A stretch of 64,000 bases of DNA from Microplitis mediator (GCF_029852145.1 NC_079978.1:8901558-8965557); one strand, 5' to 3'. Shown: positions 1-12,609, counted from the stretch's first letter. The notes: generated by a model from the sequence alone, not told the origin. A program made the numbers and translations.

Positions 1-52
1 CAAGCGTCTTCAAGAACATTAACTTAGCAGCTAAAGAACTAAATTTTTAACC

Positions 53-960
53 ATGAAAAAAATTATTATTTTCGGTTCTACTGGTATGACCGGTCTATGT
101 GCTTTAGAACACGCAGTTAATAAAGGTAATAGTTTTATATTTAAAAAAAAATTTTCATTTTGTAACTTTAATGTTAATCTATATTTTTAATTACTTTTAT
201 TAGCTTATGAAGTAACCGTATTTGTGAGAGACGAAGCTAAAATTCCAGAACATCTAAAAGGAAAAGTAAAAGCAATAACCGGAAATGTTACTAATTATGA
301 TCAAGTGGAATCATCAATTGCTAATCAGGAAGGAGTCGTCGTTGTACTGGGAACCAGAAATGATTTGAGTAAATTAAAAAAAATAAATTGATGATACTGT
401 TTAATTGAATTAAATAATTTTATTGTATTTAATTAATTAATAATAATCATTATTATTTTTTTTAAGAGCCTACAACTGAATTATCTGATGGAATGAAAAA
501 TATAATACGTGCTATGAAAAAAAATAATGTCGAAATAGTATCAGTTTGCTTATCAGCATTTTTATTTTGGCCACTTGAAAAAGTTCCAAAACAATTTCTT
601 GATTTGAATGCTGATCATCAACGTATGTATGATGCTATTAAAGAAAGTGGTCTTAAATGGATTGCCGTTTTCCCACCTCACATTTCCGGTAATTTTAATT
701 ATAAATAAATATAATAAACAATTAAGAATCTTAATAATGAATATTATTGAATAAATTTTTTAAATTATCGATTAGTTGAATGATAAATAATTTTCAAATA
801 TTTTTTAGAATCGCCAAAGTCAACTTATACAGTTAAGCATGACGAATCTCCTGGGCGTATGATTTCCAAATATGAATTGGGAGAGTTTTTAGTTGATTGC
901 TTACAAAAGCCAGAACACTACCAAAAAGTTTGCGGCCTTGCTACAGATCCCAAGCAATAA
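53..960 (+). CDS. BLVRB: Flavin reductase (NADPH)/biliverdin reductase B-like, 4 exons
   Basis: Joining 53-125, 204-368, 467-688 and 809-960 gives an uninterrupted 203-residue protein with GT/AG at every junction; the human family member is about 206 residues. Residues 4-14 read IIIFGSTGMTG, the glycine-rich NADPH-binding loop of the atypical short-chain dehydrogenase fold. The conserved SAFLFW segment, DDH-like ADHQRM and PPHI blocks of BLVRB are present in order, as is the C-terminal ISKYELGEFLVDCL. Family members are cytosolic and use NADPH to reduce flavins and some biliverdins. The ATG at 53 is the first in frame and directly precedes the Rossmann strand. Introns are short (78-120 bp). 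The gene converges on the NAA80-like gene, leaving about 150 bp between stop codons. It could be a related NAD(P)-binding paralogue, but the length and block order fit BLVRB best. Confidence 0.9.
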
Positions 961-1038
961 TTGAGATTAAGATAAGAAGCATTGTAAGAATTGTATGCAA
1001 TAAATACGTAACATGTTTTTGTATAAATATCAATGTTA

Positions 1039-1051
1039 AATAAAAAATAAA
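1039..1051 (+). promoter_or_regulatory. Poly(A) signals of the BLVRB-like gene
   Basis: Two overlapping AATAAA hexamers lie about 80 bp after the stop codon at 960. The spacing suits a 3' end between the two converging genes. No cleavage site was identified. Confidence 0.55.
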
Positions 1052-1112
1052 ATATCTTCTTATAAAAAATATATTTGTTTATATGATAATAATAATAATT
1101 TACTTGTTATCA

Positions 1113-3052
1113 TTATAAATGTTTTACCATGTAAGTTTTAGATGTAATAACAGGTGATTTTTTAAAAGAAAATAAATTAGGCAGTGGAGGCGGTGGTGGA
1201 CCGAAAAATTTTTCCTTGTGGGTAAATTTTTTTCTCATTGCATCAATAGGTTTTGAAACTGTTCTACAGTCCCATAAATTTATTGGTTCACAATTATAAT
1301 ATCCATTTTTTAAATAGAATTTTTCTTGTCCTTTTGTTGCTAAATAAATACTTTTTATATTTTTAGTTAGAACATATTGCTCTGTTCCACGTAAAAGAAT
1401 TGAACCAAGACCTCTATATCGATATTCTGAATCAATAACGACTGAAAATAAATATAATTTATTGATAATTAATAAATTTTTGAATAAATAATATATTTAA
1501 TGTATTGTAAAATTTTCAATACCTGATTCTATGAAACAGCTGCCGTTGAGATTTGGTACCAATGATATTTTACAATGTCCGATTACTTTACTATCAATTA
1601 ATAGTATTAAACAAGTTGGAAAATTATCACATGACGTTCTTAGTGTTCTTAATCTGTTAAATTAAATTTATTATATTTTTTTAAATAGAGTGTATATTTG
1701 CGGTCCAAAAAAATAAATTTTGGCTCTTAATTTTAATACTATGACAACGCTAGTAACATATTGTCATTTTTTATAAGAATAATAAAAAAAAAAAAAACTT
1801 TTATAATAAAATTTTACCAGAATTTGTGCAAACAAAAAAAAAAAAATCGGTCTGTCAGTTGACCCTGCGGGCCAGCCCCAAAACTTCCCGCTGTTTTCGA
1901 GCTCGCTGAGCTCGAAAACATTATTGTGAATATATTTTCGAGCTCTTCGAGCTCGCAAATACTTTTGTATGCCATTGTTTTGTAAAAAACCATTTTTTAG
2001 CATTTCTTTCTTCCACGATATCTCGCGAACGAATTAACCGATTTTGATGGTTGAGGTGGCAATCGACGCGTTTTATCAAGTTCTAAAGCTGGTCGAATTT
2101 TGAAATTGATTTATTCAGCCGTTTTTGAGAAATTTCAAAAAAACCAAGGAAAAAATTTTTTTTGAATTCTTTCGTCAACGGTTTCTCTTGAACGAATAAA
2201 CCGATTTTGATGGTTGAGGTGGCATTCGACGCGGCTTATAGAGTTTTAGAGCTGATTAGATTTTGGAATCAATCCATCGAGCAAATTGGAAGTTATCCAA
2301 ATAAAACATTTTTAAAAAAATTTTATTTTTGAAATATCTCTGAACGCACCCTACCGATTAAGTTCAAATTTCTACGGCCTCAAGACATTAACAAGCCGCG
2401 TCGAATGACACCTCAACGATCAAAATCGGTTCATCCGTTCAAGAGTTATGAATATTTACATACATACATACGTACGTACGTACGTACACACATACATACA
2501 CTCGGACATCATCGTGAAATTAGTCAGGATAGCTTCCTAGGACCTCGAAACGTCGACATCTGATGGAAATTCGATTTTCGTAAATCGGACCGAAACCAAT
2601 AACTTCCCGAATTTTTGAAAATTTACAATTTTCTTAGCGGGAAGTTAAAAATAACGATTCTATAATTGTGGCCATTTTAAATTTAACGGTAATTGAAATT
2701 CCATTTTTTATATCTGGTTGTAAGAAATTTTAAACGTTAATTTTTTTTTTTTTTTCAAAACCGTATTTTTAATTCATAATGTTACTGTAATAATAAATTT
2801 AACATTTTTATAAGCGCTTATGAATATTGAGAACTCATATTTTGGTAAAAAAAATTTTTTAAGTTGGATCCAAAAAAAAATTGTTTTTTCTGAGATCCAC
2901 TTTAATGTATATGTATGTCTATATGAATATTTATTTATATATTACCTTCTGGTGTCACTAGAAGGCCATTCTGAATTAATCAGTTTACAACAATCCATAT
3001 ATAAATCAGGTCTTTCGTGGATAGGAATAATGGTATATAAATTATTTATCAT
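1113..3052 (-). CDS. NAA80: N-alpha-acetyltransferase 80-like (actin NatH), 3 coding exons
   Basis: Minus-strand exons 3052-2946, 1653-1523 and 1441-1113 join in frame with GT/AG borders into 188 residues. It is a GNAT acetyltransferase: SEYRYRGLGS (about residues 83-92) holds the R-x-x-G-x-G acetyl-CoA loop, and KFYLKNGYYN is the usual C-terminal GNAT strand. The N-terminal HERPDLYMDCCKLINSEWP matches the HRRPEL...LINSEW block typical of NAA80. A proline run (GPPPPPPLP-like) follows the GNAT core, as in NAA80, where such runs bind profilin. NAA80 acetylates the mature N-terminus of actin in the cytosol. The start at 3052 sits 8 bases inside an exon that begins after an AG at about 3060, so a 5' UTR exon probably lies further right. 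The first coding intron carries a transposon-like repeat. Symbol assigned by motif recognition only. Confidence 0.85.
1847..2648. repeat. Interspersed repeat with ACTTCCCGCT ends, copy 1
   Basis: This 0.8-kb block lies in the first coding intron of the NAA80-like gene. It starts next to a poly-A run with a CTGTCAGTTGACCCTGCGG segment and ends in TTAGCGGGAAGTTAA. The same sequence recurs at 17344-18138, 18611-18676 and 32082-36006. It contains GAGCTC palindromes, several versions of the phrase CCTCAACCATCAAAATCGG, and a TACG/TACA microsatellite (about 2456-2502). No ORF of note. The class is unknown; a non-autonomous DNA element is one possibility because AACTTCCCGCT appears inverted near both ends. 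Confidence 0.75.
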
Positions 3053-3061
3053 CTCCCTGTA

Positions 3062-3789
3062 GGAAAAAGATAAAATATTAAGTAAAAATAAAAAACAACT
3101 TAACAAGTAAACTGTCAATCGTAATAATTAAAAAGCAATGAAAGTTAAATTATGAAAAGTCAAACTCACATAATACTATTAATTCCATGAGTTAGAATGC
3201 CAAGAGTCATCGTATTAATTTTATTAAAGTTAATTTGTTAAATTTATTTAATAAGCATTTTTAAAAAAATATTAAACTATTTTATAATTATGGAATTTTT
3301 TTTATCTATAACTATTATTATTATTATTATAATACATTAGTTATTAGTTATCACTCATTTATAAAAATAAATATGTTTTAAAAAAAATATCCAACATTTT
3401 GGGTAATATTTACTAAAAATTAGATCACAACTATTTATGTCTTTCATCATCGTGATGAAATATAATATGCATTAATAAATTTTCTAAAATACATGAAGGA
3501 TGGTGCTTATGTATTATTCTTATACAATTAGATTATCTTAAATTATGAGAAGGTATATTATCTGTACTTGAATATGATTGTAAGTGTACCAACGGTCGTT
3601 ATTTTACCTATGAAGTATGAACGAAGTACAATACGAACGTAAAAAAAAAAACTATCGAGATATCGACTTTCAAAAAAAAATGTTTTTTCATTTCGCATTT
3701 TAAGAATAATCTAAAAGTGTATTTGCAATTTCAATACATCCCTGATTAAACAACACGATGTACTCAATGAAAAAGATGAACCCAATTTA
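3062..3789. other. AT-rich non-coding stretch
   Basis: I see no coding signature here. The 5' UTR exon and promoter of the NAA80-like gene may lie in it, but nothing decides where. Confidence 0.4.
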
Positions 3790-4100
3790 CATCTAACCCG
3801 GTTACGATTTCACCAAATTTGCCCCAGGTGTAGAGAATCAACCAAAAAATAAATAATCATATTAAATTTTTTATAATTAACGACAAAAATATGAAAAAAT
3901 CATTTTCTCAGAATTTTCGTTTGGTTCATTTCACCCCAGGTATTATGCGTACGGCTAAAAATGCGCAAATATATTAAATTTCTTATAACTTGACGATAAA
4001 AGTATGAAAAATTATTTTTCAGAATTCTCGGCTGGTCCATTTTGCTCCAGGTGTTATGCGTAGGGCTAAAAATGTGCAAATATGTCGGATTTATAGTAAT
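3790..4100. repeat. Tandem repeat, about 112 bp x 3
   Basis: The phrase CCCCAGGTGT/CCCCAGGTAT/CTCCAGGTGT recurs at 3825, 3937 and 4048, spaced 112 and 111 bp apart. It is followed each time by a stretch that runs through TTATAA(C/T)...GACGA(C/T)AAAA and ATGAAAAA. Units are diverged, so the array is old. The small minus-strand ORF across it (4205-3900) is a by-product. Confidence 0.6.
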
Positions 4101-4255
4101 TAGAAGAAAAAATAATTTTGTTTTGATCAAATTTTCAGGGAGCCTTCTTGCCCCACCCTCCCCTATCCAAATAAATAATTTTGTAAACGTGGCATTATGA
4201 TGCAATTTGACATTTTTTATTTTTTTCCGTACATAACAGTAATTAACGATATTTG

Positions 4256-4366
4256 ACCTTTGACGAAACGAGACGAGACCGAGACGAGTGTCTGATTTTT
4301 CTCAATTTACGAGATCGGGACGAGAGTTTGAAATTTTCGCCTCGTCTCGTCTCGAGTGAAGCCCTA
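4256..4366. repeat. Imperfect inverted repeat of GAGACGAG motifs
   Basis: A GACGAAACGAGACGAGACCG block at about 4262 is mirrored by CTCGTCTCGTCTCGAGTGAA at about 4342, with roughly 60 bp between. It could fold into a hairpin or be a small MITE remnant. Confidence 0.45.
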
Positions 4367-6238
4367 CAAAATATATATTTTTGAAAAAATTACTCACAGT
4401 TGTTATCAATTAGGAATTAAACAAAAGTTAATTCCTAATTAATTAAGTTAAAAGGTAATCAAGGCGCAATGTCTTAGGTATTAAATTTAGATGGTGGGGG
4501 TAAAAACCAAAAATATCCGAAACGCAAACTCTCGCTAATCCAACTATAAATAGATTTTAGCCTAAAAAATTTGAGATTCGAAATTATAATGTTGACATAA
4601 AGATTTGACTGAAATTTATTTGACAACGTTTATTTCACTCGTAATTGATATCAATTGTTAATAATTTTTTTTTGAATCTTAATCTCGGCGAAATTGTAAC
4701 TACGTTGACTTGTTTTAAATTAATGCTTTAACTTTTTTTTAATTAATTATCAAAATTTTAATACGTTCATTACAATTGAAAGTCATTAAATATCTTTAGA
4801 AAGCGGGGGGGGGGGGCATTGTTTGTTCCGTCGAGAACAGAAGTCCTAAGCGACTTGTCATCATATAATAATGTACAAAAAATAAATAATTACTAGAGTC
4901 ACCATCTAGCGGTGCTGAAATTAAATTCATCGTCAACTCGGGTCGCACCACGACTGCGTGCGCTCATCAGTCATCATATAGTCCAAGATCTCAGGGCCGG
5001 CAGACGTCACGACCGTCACGTATTTTCTGACGGACGAAATATGTACGGTTGAGTAGTGTTAGTATGTACTATGATCGTATGCCTACCTGCTAGCTTGGTC
5101 AAACGGCCAATTTCCAGGTATCAGGTGATCACGGTACATAAAAACATTACTAACTTCACATATTTTCTCATGGCTGATTTTCATATATGTTCTAGACAAT
5201 ATAGTGAAAATAAGTCTGCAATACTGCCAGACACTTTCCGTCGGCCATATTACTTGGCAGACGCTTTAAAGCTCCCGAAATAATTAGTCAACTTCACGTA
5301 AATCCTGATGCTCCATTTTTATATATGTTCACCAGACAACTATTTTAAAATCTTTGACAAGAAGGCAGACCGATCCAAGGGGCAAATCATCCCCTAAACT
5401 CAATTTTAATACCTCTGTGGGTAGGAGCGCGAGAGCATTATCCACGCGCATGGGACTGAGTGAGACCGACTGCGCTGTTAATAGTCCAGTCGATGCGCAC
5501 GAAAAAATGGTCAGAGATCATTTTTTCGGTGGGTTAAGATCGATTTTGAAAAATTTTTTTCTTAAAATACTAGAAAAAATATAAGGAAAAAAGTTACCAT
5601 AAATTTGGAGATGGATCATTTTTTTATTATAAAAAAATTAGAAGTAAAATGAAATATCTCTGAAAGTATTGAGAAGTTATCGAGACAAACTAGTATCATT
5701 GTTTTTGGGATTTAATAACGAACAAAATGAATTCTGAACGAAGTCTCTACGACAAATAGTTGCTGAGATAAAAATTATTAAAGCGTCGTTTCGTCCGCGC
5801 GCGGATAAACAAAAGTGTGTAACTCGGCAGCAAATCGATGTTTTTACAATGTTTTTCTTTTATTCTCTTAGTAAATCATATATCAACCATAAAAAAATTT
5901 GGTAACTTCCAAAAAAATTTTTTCGAATCTTAAATTTAAAAAAAGTAAAAATCACTTATTGTTAAATAAAAAATAGAAAAAATGAAAAATAAATAAAATA
6001 ACCTAATAGTTAATAATTATTCATATTGCTTGATATTTATTCGATTTAACTAATCTATTCAATTCTCATTGGATAATTTGATTATTTACGTCGGATATTC
6101 TATATTAATATCTCGTATTAATATTTAATAACAATCGTATGAATAATCTTTAATATTCAACATTTGTTCGCGTTTCATTACTATTAACTTGCTTTAACTG
6201 GATCGAGTATATCACGGTTAACTTATATTCAAACACAG
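4367..6238. other. Unassigned AT-rich sequence
   Basis: There are short ORFs (5056-5283, 5354-5584) with no recognisable domain. A (G)n run sits at about 4804-4816. Nothing supports a gene. Confidence 0.35.
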
Positions 6239-6425
6239 GCCGCGTCGCCGTCAATAATCTATCAATATCAATTTGATCGGATTTTGAATCTAAATTCATT
6301 CAACCAATAGCCTCGTCGCTAGCAATAATCTATCAATAACAATTGATCAGATTTCAAACCAAACTGCAGTCAAACCATAGCCTCTGTCGCAATCAATAAT
6401 CTATCAATAACAAATTGATTAAACA
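6239..6425. repeat. Tandem repeat, 71 bp x about 2.6
   Basis: CAATAATCTATCAATA recurs at about 6252, 6323 and 6394, exactly 71 bp apart, with GCC(T)CGTCGC before it and a GATCAGATTT-like block after it. It is non-coding. Confidence 0.65.
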
Positions 6426-6790
6426 TAATCTAACGTACGTTTCAAAAATGCCTAGTCGCACCATATTGTCTCAGTACAATTGAAATAAGATTCAGCATCT
6501 CTTGATCGAATCTCACTATCTTACTATTTTAAACAATTCAAATCATATAACCGATCTGATCAATCGGTAACATCGCCTCAGCGCATACCACAAACAAACA
6601 CTTGACGACACAAGTGCTATAACAATCGAAAGCTTCGAACAATCATTCATTCTATAGTACCACGTACTATATCTAATCGTCCAGCAGTGGACGATTGGAC
6701 TCTCGCTCTTAATGTACAGACGTGTATATTCTCTTACAATCAACTCGATCCAAGATCGAACTAAGTACGACGATCCAGCATCACGTACTC

Positions 6791-8335
6791 TCTACACACA
6801 AAAAAAGGAATTCTTGGGTCAAGAAGAAAATCGTTTCCAAAAATAAATTCTTAAATTAAAATATCCTCTTTTCTTGTTTGAAAAAATTTTCTCTTGGTAA
6901 AAAATTTTTTTTTTTTTAATTAGAGTATATAAAGCTCTTCAATAAAGAAATTCAATTTTGATTTAAAAATATAAATTTTTGCTTTAAATGTTTTTAGTTT
7001 CTCCGAACAAGAAAACAACTTGGTTGGCTCAAGAAAATTTAGCTCTTGGTTTTAGAAGATACCAACTCATTCTAAAAACATCGTTCTCTCGAATGTAGTC
7101 GATATCGATTCATTTCGATACATCGAGTTTTTAAACGGAGGCATATTTAACTTACTCCAAGTAAAAATTAATTTATTTAAAGATTTGATAACATTTAGTT
7201 CAAAATAAATGTAGACTTCATCTTAGAACGATTAATTTTAGATTTAAAAAATAAAAAACTCATTTTAAAACTAAATTATACATCAATGTAAATAAAAAAT
7301 ACTTTTATTTTAAAATATAATAAATAAGTTCAATTTCAAATTAATTGTTTTTATTAAAAATTCAATTCTCAGAATATATACAATTAATTATCAAAATAAA
7401 TTTTGATTCTTTATTACAATAAGAAATTTTTTTTGTTTATGAAAATAAATTAAAGGTTATGTTATTTATCCTGGCTTCATTGACACTATGAACTGCATGA
7501 TACCACACTAAAAAGGAAACAATTTTATATGAACTTAGGATTAGAAATGAAAACAAACTTGATTATCTGATATATGATTAAAAACAGCATAAATAAAAAT
7601 TAACTTACTTTTTTCGCGATTGAAACGACACCCTTTAACTTAACTTAAATCAGGAAATAACACCAGATATAATGACTAATAACTACAATAACTCACATTT
7701 TTACCGAACACTTCAATTCAAAACAATTTATGTATATGAATTAGTTAATTGTATAATTAATAAACTAATACTATTAGAATATTGGTGTGTAATATATAAT
7801 TGCACATATACGGCGCCAGCGCTGAACAGACTCGTTTCATTTTTTTGGGATCTTCGGGCGTCTACGTGTATACACAAAGTAGTGTCCGAAGTAGAGAAGC
7901 TGCATAGACCCGAGTGCTCCTGTTATCCGAATGCTGCTATGGAAAAAAACCAAGAGCTTGATTTTCTTGACTTGAATTTTTTTTATTTTTGTTTCAAGCA
8001 ATAGCCACTAGTTGGTTTAAGAAATCTGACTCCTTACGTAGAGAAGTTAAATTTCATAGAATAAAATATTCAATATACATGAATGAAGAAATTCAAAATA
8101 TTAATTCAAAAAACAATTTACTTTCTTAAAATATTTTTTCTTTTTGAACTAAAATCATATATTTTTAACTTAAAACTTTAACCCATTTGAGTCGAAAAAA
8201 TAACTTTTTGAATCAAAATAATCAAAATTAAGAAAAAATTTTCTTCAACCAAGATTTATTCCATTTTCCTAAATATTCTCTTGACTCAAGATAATTCTCT
8301 TTGAACCAAGATAACCTTTCGGTCAGTGTAACTTA
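6791..8335. other. Possible AT-rich insertion with TTCTTG...CAAGAA ends
   Basis: The block begins near AAGGAATTCTTGGGTCAAG (6807) and ends with an inverted-looking set of CTTGACTCAAGA and GAACCAAGATAACC motifs (8280-8315). The sequence ACGACGATCCAGCATC occurs just outside both ends (about 6768 and 8338). This could be an inserted non-autonomous element or a rearrangement. An internal segment at 7800-7940 is more GC-rich but has no recognised domain. Confidence 0.35.
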
Positions 8336-8405
8336 TACGACGATCCAGCATCGCGTAATCTTTCACTGTATCCGTTCTCACGTATATAGCACACACGTAC
8401 ACTTA

Positions 8406-8471
<66 letters not shown>
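8406..8471. repeat. (AC)n microsatellite
   Basis: An uninterrupted AC dinucleotide run of about 65 bp. It creates a low-complexity His/Thr ORF that is not a gene. Confidence 0.95.
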
Positions 8472-8475
<4 letters not shown>

Positions 8476-8864
8476 TCCATACATTCAATATCTTGTGTTA
8501 ATTGTTCAACAAGTTACTATCATTATCATATCTCAATTTTCTCAATCTTTCTCATTGTAACTTCTTCAAAGGGTTTTATGCCGTAGTGCTTTCCCTAATT
8601 TTTTGGGTCAAAATACAGTCTTCATTTTGACACACCCAAATCACGAGTTTCATTAACTTATACCTATCTTATCCTATCCATCCTTATAATCACTTAACTT
8701 AATTTAGATCATTAATTCAATTTAATTTACAGGTAAATTTAGATTTAAATAAAAAATAATCAATAATACAATAAAAGGAACATTTTCATGCTAACATTGT
8801 TTGAGAATGGCCTTAAAATGATTTTTTTTAGGATCACTTACAGTTATTACTTCAAATAAAATAA

Positions 8865-9232
8865 GCGGCTGAGGCAGCCGTTCGGCACCCACGTGGCTCG
8901 GGCGATCACCGAAGTTAAGTAGCATCGAGCATGATTATTACTTGGTTGGGTGACCGCTTAGCCACGCGTCGGGTTTGAACGAAGGTCTCTGACCGTTAGG
9001 CGCGGAACGAAGATCCAGTGATTGGTAAAGTGGGAACTTTATCGACCACTGGAGTTTCACCCAAACCGAAAACTGTAATGGCTAGGTTTTCTCTGTGGTT
9101 TTCCTACGCCACTACACCTCCATTGCACGAGAGAGGTAGTAGGGCATCACCGTAATGATGCAGTACAGTCATAAGCACAAGTCGGGCCACAGCCGCAAAA
9201 AACATAAGTGGAAGCAGTAAAAAAATGTTGGA
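8865..9232 (+). ncRNA. 5S rRNA-derived repeat (5S-like head plus body)
   Basis: At 8900-8955 the sequence follows 5S rRNA: GGGCGATCACCGAAGTTAAG, then an AGCATCGAGC segment, then TACTTGGTTGGGTGACCGC. These correspond to the internal RNA polymerase III control region (box A to box C). The 5' part (8865-8890) and the 250-bp tail after 8968 are not 5S. The tail ends in an A-rich run at about 9218-9226. This layout fits a 5S-derived SINE (SINE3-like) or a tailed 5S pseudogene better than a functional 5S gene. Confidence 0.6.
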
Positions 9233-9699
9233 AAATCCAAAAGCGCACACCTCAATCGCTCATTTTATTTTTAATCACTACTTTTATTATATAATATTAA
9301 AGTATTTTTTTTTATTATGAACATTTATTCAACTTACAAATTATCAATTTGATTTGTTTTTCTTATTTTCAGTTTAATATTTTTTTACTAAAATTATTTT
9401 TTAAATATCCCGCCTTTTGTCTTAGATGTCGCTTTTCTTCAAACATATTGATACGCTAGTGCTGCCACCAGTAGTTGATAGAGAGAAACAATGAAAAAAA
9501 TAATAACAACAATACCCGGGAAAAAATGATTTTGCCTAATCATATATGATTATATATGTTCATATATATGATCATATATGATTATATATAATCATATATG
9601 AAGTTATATATAATCATGCATGATTATATATGGGGTCATATATAATTATATATAATTATATATGACCCCATACATAATTAGATCTGATCATACCTGGCT

Positions 9700-11086
9700 C
9701 CCGGGAAAAAATCACCATGCATGATCATGTATGATCATGCATGATTCGTGCCTGATCGTGCATGATTCATGCATAATTCAGGCTTGATCCTGCATGACTC
9801 GTTCATGGCCAGGCATGACTCATTCGTGATCAAGCTTGCGCATGCATTAAGTTTGAAATAATTGTATCCAGAGATATTATCCATCAGGAAAGGTCATGCT
9901 TGAGCATGCTCTATTATGCATGACCAAGCATGGTTCATACTTGATCATGCATAACTCATTCATGGCCAGACATGACTCATTGGTGATCAAGCATGATCAT
10001 GCATGGCTCATTCTAGATTAGACTTGCTCATAACTTACGTTATGAATAATTGTCTACAGAGATATTATTTATCAGGAAAGGTCATGATTGAGCATGCTCT
10101 GTCATGCATGACCATACATGGTTCATACTTGATCATGTATAACTCATTTGTGATCAAGCATGATCATGCATGGTTCATTCTAGATCAGGCTTGCTCATGA
10201 CTTACGTTAGAAATCATTGTATCTCGAGATGGAATCCCTCGGGAAAGGTCATGGTTGAGCATGCTCTGTCACCCATGATCATGCACGGTGCAGACATGAT
10301 CATCATCGGTTATATGCAAATAGTGAAAACTATTTATAAATATTCAGGCTTGATCATAAATGACTAAGCATACTCGTTCATATTTGTATTCATTCGGGCT
10401 ATCTATATTTTTCTCAATTTATCTATAAATTGTCTTATTGAGAAGGTTATTTGCATGTTTGCATGTTTAGGTTTCCACTATATATAAATGGTTTTCGTTA
10501 AATTTAAATTTGTATTCATAAATATTAATTGTTTAATGCATTAAGTGAATAATATGTTAAAAACAGTTTTTAATGAAAGTTCATAATAAAAGAACCAATG
10601 AAAATTGATAAATTACTCTCTATCATTTGTATAGTACGATTAATTATATACCTTAGTTTCTAATACTTACAGCAACATCTTTCAAATAAATAAGCTATGG
10701 GAATGCATGTGCATGCATAATAACGCGTGCTCATGTATGGGAATGCCTGATCGTATTTTTCATAAGCAGCCAATATTTAAATACGACCAAACGTGCTCGA
10801 GAGGAATCACAGATTACAAAATCATATGCCTGCTCAGGGAAGATCATGCATGATAATGTATGATCATGCATGATAATGTATGGTCATGCATGATCATGTC
10901 TGGCCAAAATCCAGGTCTGATCATGCATGACTGGGCACGATCATGACTTCTCAGGCAGAATCATGCATGATCATGACTGCTCAGGCAAAATCATGCCTGT
11001 TCATGTCTGGCCAAAATTCAGGCCTGATCATGCATGAGATTTAAGCCTGCTCAGGCATGATCATGCATGCTGATTTTTTCCCGGGT
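9700..11086. mobile_element. Nested CCCGGG-ended element
   Basis: It starts CCCGGGAAAAAATCACCATG and ends GATTTTTTCCCGGGT. In the second copy of the host element the site reads CTGGCTGTTATAAG with no insertion (about 56613), so both filled and empty sites are visible. The content is dominated by TGATCATGC/GCATGATCA words and diverged repeats of about 150-180 bp (9840-10290). Short Met-rich ORFs at 10003-10200 and 10170-10367 are repeat by-products. Confidence 0.7.
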
Positions 11087-11592
11087 TGTTATAAGCCCAT
11101 ATATAAGTCTATATATAATTAGATCTGATCAGATCTGATTATATATAAGTCTATGTATAATTAGATATGATCATACCTGGCTGTTATGACCCCATATATA
11201 ATCATACATAAGTCTATATATGATCAGATCTATTTATATATAAGTCTATATATAGTTAGATCTGATCATACCTGGCTGTTATGACCCCATATATAATCAT
11301 GTACAAGTCTATATATGATCAGGTCTGATCATATATGAGTCTACATATAATTAGATATAATCATACCTGGCTGTTATAACTCCATATATAACCATATATG
11401 AGTCTATATATGATCAGATCTGATCAGACATGATTGATACAAACCCATATATAATTAGATATAGGCCTATATATAATTAGATCTGATCAGACGTGACTGA
11501 TATAAACCTATATGTAGTTTTATATGTCTATGATTAAATCTGATCAGATTTCATTGATATGAAACCTATAAATATTTAAATATATATATATA

Positions 11593-12609
11593 TTAGGGTG
11601 CTTTTATTTTTGCGACTATTTTTTTTTTCGCTTCCATTCCGAAATTTTGTTGGAAATACCCCCAAAAAAAATCCATGAGAGTTTGAGCCCTTAATATTAA
11701 TATTAAGTACTCGACCACAGCGTGTGAAGATTTCCCATTTAAAATACACGTAAACTTGGGTTTTTATTTTTTAAACTTCTATAACTCCGCGGCATTTTAT
11801 GATATCATCTCGCCCAAAGTCGCGATTTTCTCAGAATTAAATGCTCTACAAAAGTGCCCATTGTCGCGAAGTCGTTACTCATATAGGTGGGGTACTACGG
11901 ACCGCTAAATTGAATTTTTTCATAGAATTCTTGTTTTTTCTCTCATTATCTCATAAACAACAAGACTTACAGAAAAAATGCAAATGACAACATTATAGGA
12001 AATTTAATTTCCTACAAAAAAGGTCATTAGCACCGAATCACTTAGATTGATATTTTTTGAGATATTAATTATTGAAGTTTACGCAGCATTGAATTCCCAT
12101 AAAATGTCGAATCAAATCTTAGAAAATATTGATTTTTTATTTGACTAATATCTCAGAAAATATCAATCTGAGTGATTTGGTGCTAAGGACCTTTTTTGTA
12201 GAGAATTGAATTTCCTATAAAATTATTTTTCACATTTTTTCTGTAGGTTTTGTTGTTGAGAGAAAAAACAAGAATCCTATGAAAAAATTCAGTTTAGTGG
12301 TCCGTACTACCCCACCTGTACGAGTTACGACTTCGCGACCATGAGCACTTTTGTAGAGCATTTAATTCTGAGAAAATCGCGACTTTGGGCGAGATGATAT
12401 CATAAAATGCCGCGGAGTTATAGAAGTTTAAAAAATAAAAACCCAAGTTTACGTGTATTTTAAATGGGAAATTTTCACACGCTGCGGTCGAGTACTTAAT
12501 ATTAATATTAAGGGCTCAAACTCTCAGGGAATTTTTTTGGGGGTATTTCCAACAAAATTTCAGGATGGGAGCGAAAAAAAAAAATAGTCGCAAAAATAAA
12601 AGCACCCTA

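Noticed and set aside
4027..4205. Minus-strand ORF 4205-3900 with repeated HNTW motif
   Set aside because: It follows the 112-bp tandem repeat; no homology or start context supports a gene.
5056..5584. Two small ORFs as a host gene
   Set aside because: No domain, no splice support and no compositional signal distinguish them from chance frames.
8865..8970. Functional 5S rRNA gene
   Set aside because: Only the middle third matches 5S; the 5' end and the 3' tail are unrelated and no T-run terminator follows at the expected distance.
9540..11580. Possible CRISPR or protein-binding array of TGATCATGC
   Set aside because: Repeat spacing is irregular, the words are self-complementary, and the block has transposon-like ends with an empty-site counterpart.
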